46,093 bases of DNA from Oscillibacter sp. (lineage in GTDB: Bacteria > Bacillota > Clostridia > Oscillospirales > Oscillospiraceae), in NCBI GenBank assembly GCA_022652815.1, contig JALCRR010000014.1, forward strand, positions 1-46,093, in the 5' to 3' direction. Position numbers and translations under genes: made by a program. Shown here one piece after another: positions 17,438 to 25,017 of the stretch (positions are counted from its first letter, which is position 1; every line of letters starts with the position of its first letter). The notes beneath the pieces are model-generated. The model searched no databases. It had not been told where the DNA came from and saw only the letters and a program-made list of their open reading frames with translations.

Positions 17438-17539
17438 CGAAAATCCCCTCCAAGTATGTGTTTATTTTTCCTGCTGTGGCGATGCCGCAGACAGGATGAC
17501 GGCTTATCTGCCGATAACCGACAATAAACTGTTAAAAAT

Positions 17540-17548
17540 ATTATAGCA
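17540..17548 (-). promoter_or_regulatory. Extended -10 promoter of HPr-like gene
   Basis: On the minus strand TGCTATAAT gives a perfect TATAAT (17540-17545) with the TGn extension. No good -35 box is found. It lies about 100 bp before the start codon. The rest of 17438-17685 is AT-rich and shows no other gene. Confidence 0.6.
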
Positions 17549-17685
17549 CGAAGTGTGCAAAAAAGCAGCGCCAAAGAAGTGTAGATCCAAAGCTGATTTT
17601 TTGGATGGAATGACTAGAAAAAATAAAACTTTTTGCAATTTATGAACCAAAAATACGGCTCAAAACAGATCCCCGCAGATAAAAA

Positions 17686-17710
17686 TCCCGCCAATCCATG
17701 ATTGGCGGGA
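17686..17710 (-). terminator. Terminator of divergent-PAP2 gene
   Basis: 10 bp perfect arms (17686-17695, 17701-17710), loop CCATG; on the minus strand it is followed by five T residues. It ends transcription just past the PAP2-like gene. Confidence 0.88.
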
Positions 17711-17728
17711 CTTAAAAAAGCCAAAGCT

Positions 17729-18160
17729 TTAACGCAGCAAAAGCGCAATCACAAGACCCAGCAGGGCACCAAAGAACACCTGCAGCGGAGTATGCCCCAG
17801 AAATTCCTTAAGGGCTTCTTCCGGCTTGCTGTCGCCAGCCAGCATTCCCATCAATTCGTTGATCGCCTTTGCGTGCTTTCCGGCTTCCAAACGGACGCCC
17901 ATGGCATCGTGCATGACAATGACGGCCAAAATGCCGCTGACGGCAAACAGGGGGGAGCCAAGGCCTTCGTCCAGTGCGGCTGTCACAGCCAAAGCCGTTA
18001 CCGTAGCAGAGTGCCCGCTTGGCATTCCGCCGTCTCCGAACAGTCGGTGCCAGTCCAATGTCTTGTTGACAACGAAATAGAGAATGGTCTTGATCACTTG
18101 GGCGGCCAGCCATGCTGCCAGCGAGCTGATCAACAGATGGTTTTGTAAAAGTGCGATCAT
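17729..18160 (-). CDS. Divergent PAP2 family (DUF212) membrane protein
   Basis: 143 aa, three or four hydrophobic segments. The core GDGGMPSGHSATVTALA and VMHDAMGVRLEAGKHAKAIN matches the DUF212/divergent PAP2 family, related to acid phosphatase and vanadium haloperoxidase folds (SGH and later H-D/R residues). Function is not established; a phosphatase acting on a membrane lipid is possible. I placed the start at ATG 18160, which has AGGGGG 6 bases upstream; the frame extends to 18184 without a better site. The gene follows the large c-di-GMP protein gene by 48 bp but has its own promoter. Confidence 0.88.
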   Translation of the reverse strand: MIALLQNHLLISSLAAWLAAQVIKTILYFVVNKTLDWHRLFGDGGMPSGHSATVTALAVTAALDEGLGSPLFAVSGILAVIVMHDAMGVRLEAGKHAKAINELMGMLAGDSKPEEALKEFLGHTPLQVFFGALLGLVIALLLR

Positions 18161-18186
18161 TGTTTTCCCCCTGCTTAGTGACAATT

Positions 18187-18216
18187 ATTCTAAAAAAATT
18201 TAAGCGGGTCAGTCAA
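18187..18216 (-). promoter_or_regulatory. Promoter of PAP2-like gene
   Basis: On the minus strand TTGACT (18211-18216), an 18 bp spacer and TAGAAT (18187-18192). The -35 box lies in the last codons and stop of the upstream c-di-GMP gene. Confidence 0.6.
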
Positions 18217-21200
18217 ATACGCCAGCCGGGCTGCTGCAATCTTTTTGGGCTTCAAGCAGCCGCTTTTCCGCAATTTCCAACAATTCCTGTGCCGTGCAGT
18301 TTGCATACTCCAACATGGATACACAGCCGGTAGAGAGCCTTACAGTAACTTGCGTGCCGTCCGAAAGAACCGTGTGCTGGACCAGACGGGTCACGGCTGA
18401 TATCCGCTTTGCAAAATCTTTTGGCTCCATATTTCGACAGACAATGAGAAACTGATCTTCGCGGTATCTGGCAACAAAGTCACCGCGGCTGACGGCAATG
18501 TTGCTTTCCAGTATGTTTGCGATATGCTTAAGAACCTCATCACCGGGAAAATGACCTAACGGCTCCTTAGAATGCTGGAAGTTTTCCACACCAATCAACG
18601 CGATGCCGATATTGCTGTCCCGCTTTTGCGCATTGGCGATGTAACGATCCAGATTTCGGTCAACATGAAGGCAATTATAAACACCGGTTACTTCGTCTCG
18701 CTCCAACAGCGGATTCATGGCATCCAGCTTCAGATACAGCAAATCCTTATCGATGATGTTGTCTACGTAGTCCTCGTCCAGCTTGGAAACCATTTCAAGG
18801 ACCGTACCGGCATCACCGCGGGGCATATATTGGGAGGTTACAAAATAAAGACCGTTTTCCGAGTATTCCAGCTTGCTCATCCGACCTTGTTGCTCCAGCG
18901 CTTTCAGCGAGGTGCAGTTGTTGCACCGGGCATTCTTTCCCCAGACGGAGAAGCAGCTATGCATGTCGCAGCGGTCTGCATCGCCTTCATAAACAAGCGT
19001 TCGTTTGGGGTCAACGAGCCGCACAATGTCAAAATAGGGACGCAGAGCTTCCACAGCATCCTCTGTCCGAGCATCCTGCTCTGCCTGTGGAATTTCCGGC
19101 CCAGAGATTTTTTGCTGCATCCCCGGCATCCCGCTGCCTTTTTCCAGGCGGCGCAGATGGCAGCTTGCCACAACATTGCGCACTCTATGGCGAATAATGT
19201 CTGGGGTGTAGGGCTTTGATATAAAATCATCGGCCTGCATGCGCAGAGCTCTTCGCTCGGACTCAGTGTCCCCTTGGGATGTGATGATGACAGCCAGATT
19301 TTTGGTGCGCGAATCGCTCCGAATTTTCTTCAAAAGGTGAAATCCGTCCATAACCGGCATCAAAAGATCCAACATGACGATGTCTACCTGCTGATAGTGA
19401 TTTTCTAGATATTCCCAGGCTTCTTTACCGTCGGCTCGTTCCACAATGTCATATTCGTCATCAAAGGTCCCTGCGAGGACGGCACGATTGATCTCAATGT
19501 CATCCACGATCAGCATTTCGCGGCCTAACTTGGGATGCTTTTTCCTGGACGGCTCTTGAACATACTGATCGGCCATTGTGCTGGTGCAGACCATCTCTGT
19601 GACCCGGGAACTTTCCAGCAGATGTTCAAAATGCTGCTTTGGCATCGGGCGCGCATAATAGAAACCCTGAACGTAGTTGCAGTCCATGAAGCGGAGAGTG
19701 GCAATCTGTTCGGCGGTCTCAACACCTTCTGCGACCACGGCGAGATTCAGCCACTTGGCAAGGCTGATGACAAAACTCAAAATCCCCTTGCCGGAAGTTT
19801 TTAAGGTCTGGTTCTGAATAAAGCGGATGTCCAGCTTCAGCACGTCTACCGGCATTTCTGCCAGCATATTCAAAGAGGAATACCCATTGCCAAAGTCGTC
19901 CATTTCCACGACAAAGCCAAGATCCCGCAGCTTGCTGACAACGGTGATGATTTGCTCGGGGTTATCCGTGTACGCGGATTCTGTAATTTCCAGATGGAGA
20001 CAGCGAATGGAAATTTGATACTTTGCCACCAAATTCAGCAGAATATCAATCAGCTTCGGATTGTAGATATCGGCACGGGAGACATTTACCGAAACGGATA
20101 CAGGAGGAAGGCCTCTGTCCATCCAGCTGCGAATATCTTGGCAGACGGTTTCCCACACGTAGTTGTCCAGATGAGTAATGAATCCGTTCTTTTCAAACAA
20201 CGGAATAAAGGAACCCGGAGACAAAATCCCCTGTTCCGGGTGAATCCAGCGAACCAGAGCCTCTGCCCCGGCTACGGTTTCCGTATTCAGATCATATTTT
20301 GGCTGATAATAGACTTGAAACTGTTTTTGCTCCAGGGCGGACTGCATGGAAGAGGTGATGAACTGCTCTTCAAGGAGCTTTTGACGAATGGCATCGTCGT
20401 AGCAGGAGAAATAAACATCATATTTGCCGCGGTTCTTTTCAGCGGCCAGTTGCGCCCGGTCACACATGGCGTTGACAGGAACGGCACGGTTGTGAATTTC
20501 ATAAATGCCGCAGTGAACCTTGATATCCATATCAATGGGGAAGGCCTTGATCTTGTCGATCCAGGGCTGAAACATTTCATTGGTGTACACAGACTTGTGG
20601 GGCATGAGCAAATAAAAAATATCGGAGCTAAACCGGCCACAAATATTCAAAGAGCGGCCGGCCTCTCGCAGCACGTCGGCAATGTGGCACAGTAGCTGGT
20701 CGCCCTTTTGTGTGCCGTATGTGTCATTTACCAGCTTGAACCGTTCCACGCCGATGCATAAAAGGTCATAGCGCTCGTTGGGATTGGTGTTCAGATGTTC
20801 CGCTAATTTATGAAGAAAGAACTGCTTGTTGTAAAGCCCCGTCAGCTCGTCTCGTTCAACCTTGTTGATCATGGCGGCGGTTTCCCGCAGACGAATTGTA
20901 TTTCCGAGCCGATGCCGGATAATATCCGCCTTATAAGGCTTTGCAATAAAATCGTGGGCACCGAGAGACAGCGCATGAAGCTCTGCGGCGTCACCTTCCA
21001 TCTGGGAGGAGACGATAACCGGTATTTTGGAAAGTACGGGGTCTTCCCGCATTGCTTCCAGGACTTCGTAGCCGTTCATAACGGGCATGACGATATCCAG
21101 CAGAACCGCTGAAATCAAGTCGGCGTGCTCATGGAGACATTTGAGAGCGACCTCACCGTTTTCTGCCTCCAAAATATTATAGTTGTTCTGTAGCAAATTC

Positions 21201-21262
21201 CCAAGAATCCGTCTGTTGATGACCTGATCATCTGCAATTAGGATGGTATGCTTTAACATCAT
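18209..21262 (-). CDS. REC-GGDEF-EAL-REC-GGDEF cyclic-di-GMP signalling protein
   Basis: 1017 aa soluble protein. Order: REC1 (about 5-125, phospho-Asp 56, Lys 108); GGDEF-like (135-290) whose motif reads SSDIF (212-216), so not a cyclase; EAL (302-550); REC2 (582-700, phospho-Asp 632, Lys 683); a region with C765, C770, C780 and C783; and a second GGDEF-like domain (850-1010) reading REDQF (934-938). The EAL has all expected residues: EALVR, N393, E425, DD455-456, K476, E512 (AEGVE) and Q532 (VQGF). It should therefore hydrolyse c-di-GMP under control of two phospho-receivers. No transmembrane segment. ATG 21262 was chosen for GGGAG about 6 bases upstream; the frame stays open to 21385. No histidine kinase is adjacent, so the phosphodonor is unknown. 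Confidence 0.9.
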   Translation of the reverse strand: MMLKHTILIADDQVINRRILGNLLQNNYNILEAENGEVALKCLHEHADLISAVLLDIVMPVMNGYEVLEAMREDPVLSKIPVIVSSQMEGDAAELHALSLGAHDFIAKPYKADIIRHRLGNTIRLRETAAMINKVERDELTGLYNKQFFLHKLAEHLNTNPNERYDLLCIGVERFKLVNDTYGTQKGDQLLCHIADVLREAGRSLNICGRFSSDIFYLLMPHKSVYTNEMFQPWIDKIKAFPIDMDIKVHCGIYEIHNRAVPVNAMCDRAQLAAEKNRGKYDVYFSCYDDAIRQKLLEEQFITSSMQSALEQKQFQVYYQPKYDLNTETVAGAEALVRWIHPEQGILSPGSFIPLFEKNGFITHLDNYVWETVCQDIRSWMDRGLPPVSVSVNVSRADIYNPKLIDILLNLVAKYQISIRCLHLEITESAYTDNPEQIITVVSKLRDLGFVVEMDDFGNGYSSLNMLAEMPVDVLKLDIRFIQNQTLKTSGKGILSFVISLAKWLNLAVVAEGVETAEQIATLRFMDCNYVQGFYYARPMPKQHFEHLLESSRVTEMVCTSTMADQYVQEPSRKKHPKLGREMLIVDDIEINRAVLAGTFDDEYDIVERADGKEAWEYLENHYQQVDIVMLDLLMPVMDGFHLLKKIRSDSRTKNLAVIITSQGDTESERRALRMQADDFISKPYTPDIIRHRVRNVVASCHLRRLEKGSGMPGMQQKISGPEIPQAEQDARTEDAVEALRPYFDIVRLVDPKRTLVYEGDADRCDMHSCFSVWGKNARCNNCTSLKALEQQGRMSKLEYSENGLYFVTSQYMPRGDAGTVLEMVSKLDEDYVDNIIDKDLLYLKLDAMNPLLERDEVTGVYNCLHVDRNLDRYIANAQKRDSNIGIALIGVENFQHSKEPLGHFPGDEVLKHIANILESNIAVSRGDFVARYREDQFLIVCRNMEPKDFAKRISAVTRLVQHTVLSDGTQVTVRLSTGCVSMLEYANCTAQELLEIAEKRLLEAQKDCSSPAGVFD

Positions 21263-21420
21263 GCCACACTCCCATGCTGCCTTTTCCACGATTACTGTGT
21301 TTCTTAGTTTTGACACCGAGCCAGTACAGCATCGACAAAGGCGGTGTAGTTTTCCAAAATATTCAGAAAGAGTATGTAAGAGCAAGCGCTTCCCGCAAAT
21401 AGTTGTAATACCTAAGGATA

Positions 21421-21449
21421 ATTATAGCCTACTGCCAGACACGAAACAA
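21421..21449 (-). promoter_or_regulatory. Promoter of the c-di-GMP protein gene
   Basis: On the minus strand a perfect TATAAT (21421-21426) with a weak TTGTTT (21444-21449) 17 bp upstream. It implies a leader of about 150 bases (21263-21415). I saw no GEMM-type c-di-GMP riboswitch core in that leader. 21450-21630 is very AT-rich and shows no gene. Confidence 0.5.
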
Positions 21450-21630
21450 TCAAATTCCCCTTTTTATTTTATTTAAAATGTAAAATTTTTTTCTACTTTA
21501 TAAACATATTTCCCAAAATTTCACGATGTTGAGAAAAGAAAGATAAAATTGGCTGTGGATTCAAATTTTTTCTCATGCAGACCGCCTCTACTTTTTACAC
21601 GGAAAAATGATACGAGAGCCACTACTTAGA

Positions 21631-21670
21631 ATAGCAGGACGTCCGGAACATCGTCCGAACGTCCTGCTAT
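21631..21670. terminator. Hairpin downstream of the 35-aa ORF
   Basis: Arms 21631-21647 and 21654-21670 (17 bp, one mismatch) with a 6-base loop. It follows the small minus-strand ORF by about 33 bp. The T run is poor on both strands, so it may be a processed or weak terminator. Confidence 0.6.
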
Positions 21671-21703
21671 TGATGGTGTAATTTTAAAAATTGGGACGAA
21701 GAA

Positions 21704-21811
21704 TCAGTCACCGTACCCTGCCATGTCATAGTAATCAGCATCGCAGGAAAAAAGCATGTAGGCTCCATCCACCAATCCGAAAAACCCTTGAGCTGTGTAA
21801 TAACCCTTCAT
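21704..21811 (-). CDS. 35-aa small protein, aromatic-rich
   Basis: Short ORF beginning MKGYYTAQGFFGLVDG, then AYMLFSCDADYYDMAGYGD and TGA. The start is supported by a strong GGAGGT 9 bases before ATG. The peptide is rich in tyrosine, glycine and phenylalanine, acidic at its C terminus, and has no transmembrane segment. I recall similar Clostridial peptides with the pattern MKGYYT...G...DG.YMLF..E.DYYE, but have no function for them. It follows the deacetylase gene by 79 bp and precedes a hairpin, so it could be a separate unit or the operon tail. The ribosome site and codon use make it more than a chance ORF. Confidence 0.65.
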   Translation of the reverse strand: MKGYYTAQGFFGLVDGAYMLFSCDADYYDMAGYGD

Positions 21812-21870
21812 TGTGCAGACCTCCTGTTGCAAATTGGATTTCTTTGTTGTACCAATCATACAATAGGGGA

Positions 21871-21890
21871 TTGCTCAAAAGATTGAGCAA
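21871..21890. promoter_or_regulatory. Perfect palindrome after deacetylase gene
   Basis: TTGCTCAA-AAGA-TTGAGCAA, 8 bp perfect arms, directly after the stop of the deacetylase gene and 60 bp before the 35-aa ORF. It lacks a T run, so it may be a weak terminator of the deacetylase gene or an operator for the small ORF. The choice cannot be made by eye. Confidence 0.45.
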
Positions 21891-22664
21891 TTATGAGCAC
21901 TTTAACTGCTTTCCTGTGTGATCCATTGTAAAGTCCTGGTCACACGTTCCCGGAAGAAGGAGTTTGGAAATGGGAACGATCTGGTAGCCCTGCCCAATGA
22001 GCTTTTCCAGAATGGCTGGCAGGGCTTCCGGCGTGTGCTTGGCGGCATTGTGGAACAGAATGATGCTGCCCGGTTCAATTCTGGAAGTCACCCGCTGGGT
22101 GATCTCCGATGCGGGAAGTTCCTTCCAGTCCAGCGAATCAATGTTCCATTGAATGGGTTCCACACCGATGGAACGGATCGCCTCAATTACGTGGTTGTCA
22201 TACTCCCCGTAGGGACACCGGATCAGCGTAGGGCGGACGCCGGTCACTTTTTCGATCTTGTCACACGATGTTTTCAGATCCGCGATGATCTGCTCGGAAG
22301 TGAGGGAATTGTAGTGGTCGTGGTGGTTGGAATGGCTCATGACCTCATGCCCGGCATCGGCCAGCGCCTTCACGGATTCCGGGTATTTATCTACCCAGTC
22401 GCCCACCACAAAGAATGTTGCTTTGACGTGATATTGATCCAGAATTTTAATCAGTGTTTCGGTATCCTCGTTGCCCCAAGCGGCATCGAAGCTGATGGCG
22501 CAGACTTTTTCTTCCCCTCGGTCTACGCAGTAGATCGGCAGAGGTCGGTCAGCGGCATAGGCACCGGCAAAGGACGGATAGGCAACAATGTAGCCGACCA
22601 TCGCGATCGCCATAACCAGTGCGGCAAGACTGACGGACCGATGTTTCCAGATAAGAATTTTCAT
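21891..22664 (-). CDS. Spore-type polysaccharide deacetylase (PdaB-like)
   Basis: 257 aa. An N-terminal signal anchor (about residues 11-32) is followed by a NodB-homology domain. SFDAAWGNEDT holds the catalytic and metal-binding aspartates, SHSNHHDHY the two metal histidines, RCPYGEYD the conserved arginine, and ILFHN the closing histidine. This combination, especially FDAAWG in place of TFDDGP, is that of PdaB, a family of spore-cortex deacetylases. It is probably anchored in the membrane and removes acetyl groups from peptidoglycan. AGGGGG lies about 8 bases before ATG. A sporulation link fits spoVB and spoVAF in the window. The C-terminal tail (GTCDQDFTMDHTGKQLKCS) is unusual. Confidence 0.88.
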   Translation of the reverse strand: MKILIWKHRSVSLAALVMAIAMVGYIVAYPSFAGAYAADRPLPIYCVDRGEEKVCAISFDAAWGNEDTETLIKILDQYHVKATFFVVGDWVDKYPESVKALADAGHEVMSHSNHHDHYNSLTSEQIIADLKTSCDKIEKVTGVRPTLIRCPYGEYDNHVIEAIRSIGVEPIQWNIDSLDWKELPASEITQRVTSRIEPGSIILFHNAAKHTPEALPAILEKLIGQGYQIVPISKLLLPGTCDQDFTMDHTGKQLKCS

Positions 22665-22728
22665 AGAAGGCCCCCTTTGGCACTACCCTATGCAAAGGGA
22701 GACAAAACATGACGGGAATACGCCTTTC

Positions 22729-22857
22729 TCAAGTGCGGGGGCGGTCATCCTTTTGCTTTTCCTTTTTCTTGCAAATTAGATTGCCAATGGTCAGAGTCAC
22801 GAAGGCCGCGGTCAAGGCTCCGGCGGTATAAAGTGCTGCTTTTATGGAATTTTTCAT
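22729..22857 (-). CDS. 42-aa single-TM small protein
   Basis: Short ORF starting MKNSIKAALYTAGALTAAF with one hydrophobic segment (about residues 7-28) and a strongly basic, then mixed, tail (KKKEKQKDDRPRT). It resembles many uncharacterised small membrane proteins of Firmicutes. AAAGGAGG lies 8 bases before ATG, and a promoter with 17 bp spacing is upstream. It ends 64 bp before the deacetylase start with no clear hairpin, so the two may form an operon. Function unknown. Confidence 0.7.
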   Translation of the reverse strand: MKNSIKAALYTAGALTAAFVTLTIGNLICKKKEKQKDDRPRT

Positions 22858-22879
22858 GGCGTTCGCCTCCTTTTTTCAG

Positions 22880-22908
22880 AGAATAGCATAAAAACGCCTT
22901 CTTTTCAA
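22880..22908 (-). promoter_or_regulatory. Promoter of 42-aa gene
   Basis: On the minus strand TTGAAA (22903-22908), 17 bp, TATTCT (22880-22885) with TGC extension. Confidence 0.55.
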
Positions 22909-22935
22909 TCTGGTATGGAATCTATCTGAAAGATG

Positions 22936-22944
22936 TGCTATTCT
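22936..22944 (+). promoter_or_regulatory. Extended -10 promoter of AlkD-like gene
   Basis: TGCTATTCT on the plus strand, 46 bp before the start codon; no good -35 box. The minus-strand promoter nearby uses the same nonamer in mirror orientation. Confidence 0.4.
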
Positions 22945-22990
22945 TGATAAAACGTAGGCGTTTTAAATGGTAAAATTGCAGGAGGAACTT

Positions 22991-23683
22991 ATGCGTACGA
23001 TGGAGACCGAAATTCAAGCCAGACTTTTCGCGTTACAGGATTTGAAATATCGGGACTTTAACAGCAAGCTGATTCCTACGGTGGACAAGGCCACCGTGAT
23101 CGGTGTGCGCACGCCGGCGCTCAGAGCCCTGACCAGGGAATTATCTGGGACTGCAGAAGCGACCGCGTTTCTGACACAGCTTCCCCACCAATACTACGAA
23201 GAAAACAATCTTCACGGTTTTCTGCTGGAGCGAATGAAGGACTACGATAAGCTGATCGCCGGACTGGATATTTTTCTGCCGTACATCGACAACTGGGCCA
23301 CCTGCGATCTGATTTCTCCTAAAATTTTCAAAAAGCATCTGCCGGAGCTGTACGAGAAGATCAAATGCTGGCTGCAATCTGAACATACCTATACAGTCCG
23401 CTTTGGCATCGAAATGCTGATGAGTTTCTACCTGGATGACGCCTTTGTGCCGGAGGCGCTGGAGCTGGTGGCGGCGGTGCGCTCGGAGGAGTATTACGTC
23501 AATATGATGATTGCGTGGTACTTCGCAACGGCACTGGCAAAGCAGTACAGTGCGGCGATCCCGTACCTGCAAAGCAACCGACTGGATTCATGGACCCATA
23601 ACAAGACCATTCAAAAAGCCATCGAGAGCTATCGGATTTCCGATGAGACAAAGACATATCTCCGGGGCCTAAAGCGCAAATAA
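22991..23683 (+). CDS. AlkD-like DNA alkylation repair protein
   Basis: 230 aa, all-helical HEAT-like repeat protein of the AlkC/AlkD family. The conserved block FLPYIDNWATCDLISPK includes the NW..CD motif whose aspartate is catalytic in AlkD, and MIAWYFATALAKQ plus WTHNKTIQKAIES are typical of the C-terminal repeats. In Bacillus cereus, AlkD excises positively charged bases such as 3-methyladenine and 7-methylguanine without base flipping. ATG 22991 was chosen for GGAGG (22981-22985) 5 bases before it; the frame opens earlier at 22967. It is a single-gene unit closed by a strong terminator. Confidence 0.9.
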   Translation: MRTMETEIQARLFALQDLKYRDFNSKLIPTVDKATVIGVRTPALRALTRELSGTAEATAFLTQLPHQYYEENNLHGFLLERMKDYDKLIAGLDIFLPYIDNWATCDLISPKIFKKHLPELYEKIKCWLQSEHTYTVRFGIEMLMSFYLDDAFVPEALELVAAVRSEEYYVNMMIAWYFATALAKQYSAAIPYLQSNRLDSWTHNKTIQKAIESYRISDETKTYLRGLKRK

Positions 23684-23684
23684 G

Positions 23685-23717
23685 AAAAGTCTGCCGACAT
23701 GGTCGGCAGACTTTTTT
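23685..23717. terminator. Terminator between alkD-like gene and bioY
   Basis: 14 bp perfect arms (23685-23698, 23702-23715), loop ATG, with six T residues. Being symmetric, it also ends the convergent bioY gene. Confidence 0.93.
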
Positions 23718-23721
23718 CCTG

Positions 23722-24282
23722 TTAAAGATGAACGTGTTTTCCAAGCACTTTTGTCACCCCCAGCGCCAGAGCTATTTTCAGAAGATCCGGCACGATGAAG
23801 GGGATCACGCACCAGCCCAGTGCGGTTCCCAGTCCGATGGAACCGGAAGTGCGGGCGTAGACAACCAGGAACCAGGCTGTGCCAAAGATGTAGCACGTCA
23901 AAAGTCCCAGCACCATGCCCAGAGCCATAGCCGGGACTTTCGTGCCCAGCAGCTTTGTGACCAGCCAATAGACCAGTGCAGATCCCAAAAATCCGATTAG
24001 GTAGCCGCCGGTGGCACCCAACATCCAGCCGAGGCCGCCTTGAAAGTTAGAAAACACCGGAAGCCCTACGGCACCCATTAGGAGGTAGACGACGACGGAC
24101 CAAGAGCCCCTCCGCCCGCCAAGAAGACCCACCACGGTGAAAATGGCAAATGTCTGCATGGTGAACGGTACCGTCGTGGGGATGGAAATCCACGCGCATA
24201 CCGCGATCAGGACGGCGCCTAGGGCAATGTAGGCAAGATCTGCGGCTCCCCAGCCGGACTTTGTAGAGGTAGAAGAATCCAT
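23722..24282 (-). CDS. bioY: BioY biotin transporter, ECF S component
   Basis: 186 aa membrane protein with six hydrophobic segments. Recognisable motifs are IPTTVPFTMQTFAIFTVV near the N terminus, YLLMGAVGLPVFSNFQGG and GATGGYLIGF in the middle, and PFIVPDLLKIALA at the end, all typical of BioY. It binds and imports biotin, usually with the shared EcfT/EcfA energising module encoded elsewhere. GAGGGAG lies about 6 bases before ATG. A BirA-type operator overlaps the promoter, so transcription should be repressed when biotin is sufficient. No biotin synthesis genes are adjacent, suggesting biotin uptake rather than synthesis at this locus. Confidence 0.95.
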   Translation of the reverse strand: MDSSTSTKSGWGAADLAYIALGAVLIAVCAWISIPTTVPFTMQTFAIFTVVGLLGGRRGSWSVVVYLLMGAVGLPVFSNFQGGLGWMLGATGGYLIGFLGSALVYWLVTKLLGTKVPAMALGMVLGLLTCYIFGTAWFLVVYARTSGSIGLGTALGWCVIPFIVPDLLKIALALGVTKVLGKHVHL

Positions 24283-24313
24283 GTAATCGCTCCCTCATTT
24301 TTATCTGGAGCAC

Positions 24314-24343
24314 AGTATAACATTTCCAAGTTCTGCATGTCAA
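24314..24343 (-). promoter_or_regulatory. bioY promoter
   Basis: On the minus strand a perfect TTGACA (24338-24343), 18 bp and TATACT (24314-24319) with a TGt extension. The -35 box lies within one arm of the BirA operator. Confidence 0.8.
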
Positions 24344-24367
24344 CCGAAAAAGCAAGATGGTTAACAA
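24337..24367. promoter_or_regulatory. BirA-type biotin operator upstream of bioY
   Basis: ATGTCAACC (24337-24345) and GGTTAACAA (24359-24367) form an inverted repeat separated by 13 bp. This matches the known BirA dyad of the TTGTAAACC/GGTTTACAA type. It covers the bioY -35 box, so bound BirA-biotinyl-AMP would block RNA polymerase. Confidence 0.75.
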
Positions 24368-24374
24368 CGATGGG

Positions 24375-24411
24375 AAAACACATGGGGATCCATCCACAGG
24401 CTCCCCATGTG
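24375..24411 (-). terminator. Terminator of uracil-DNA glycosylase gene
   Basis: 10 bp arms (24379-24388, 24402-24411) with a 13-base loop; on the minus strand four T residues follow. It lies just past the glycosylase stop codon. Confidence 0.75.
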
Positions 24412-24422
24412 CTCGAAGCGTT

Positions 24423-24992
24423 TTAAAGGTCGGTGTGCTCACAAAGCGCTCTTACCCGCGACTGAATGGACTTCAGATCCTCGAAGGTTTCCGGGCGTTT
24501 GTTGACGTCCCGCAGCAGCGCGGCGGGATGATAAACCGCGGTCATGGCAACGCCCTGCCGCTCAAACCACTGCCCATGCTCCTGCGTAATTTTGAAGTCC
24601 TCCTTGATGATCTCCTTGGCGGCAATTCGCCCCAGACACACGATGATCTTGGGCTGGAGCAGCGAACGCTGCCGATTCAGCCAGCCGATGCAGGCGGCTT
24701 GTTCCACGTTCATAGGGTCGCGGTTTTGGGGAGGACGGCATTTGACCGTGTTGGCGATGTAGACCTTTGTGCGGTCCAGATGAATCATGGCCAGCATATC
24801 GTCCAGAAGCTCTCCAGCACGGCCCACAAAGGGAATTCCCTGCTCATCCTCGTGCTGCCCGGGACCTTCACCGATGAGCATGATTTCCGCATGGGTGGCT
24901 CCGTCACCAAAGACCACGTTGCGCCGGGTATCTGCCAGGGCGCAGCCCCGGCAGGCCAGACATTCATTTTTCAGACTTTCCCAGGTATCCAT
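24423..24992 (-). CDS. Uracil-DNA glycosylase, family 4
   Basis: 189 aa. Removes uracil from DNA. Motif A is GEGPGQHEDEQGIPFVGRAG and motif B is YHPAALLRD, both typical of the family 4 enzymes. The N-terminal CLACRGCALADTRRNVVFG and the later KCRPPQNRDPMNVEQAAC supply cysteines that hold the 4Fe-4S cluster of this family. Length is normal. It begins 25 bp after the lipase-like gene and ends before its own terminator, so the two are probably one operon by position, without evident functional link. Confidence 0.92.
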   Translation of the reverse strand: MDTWESLKNECLACRGCALADTRRNVVFGDGATHAEIMLIGEGPGQHEDEQGIPFVGRAGELLDDMLAMIHLDRTKVYIANTVKCRPPQNRDPMNVEQAACIGWLNRQRSLLQPKIIVCLGRIAAKEIIKEDFKITQEHGQWFERQGVAMTAVYHPAALLRDVNKRPETFEDLKSIQSRVRALCEHTDL

Positions 24993-25017
24993 GTGTTGTT
25001 CTCCTGCTTACTTTTTA

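Noticed and set aside
21263-21415. Long leader before the c-di-GMP gene as a possible c-di-GMP riboswitch
   Set aside because: No recognisable GEMM-type core sequences could be found by eye.
24283-24337. Riboswitch in the bioY leader
   Set aside because: The leader is too short and a protein operator explains the region.
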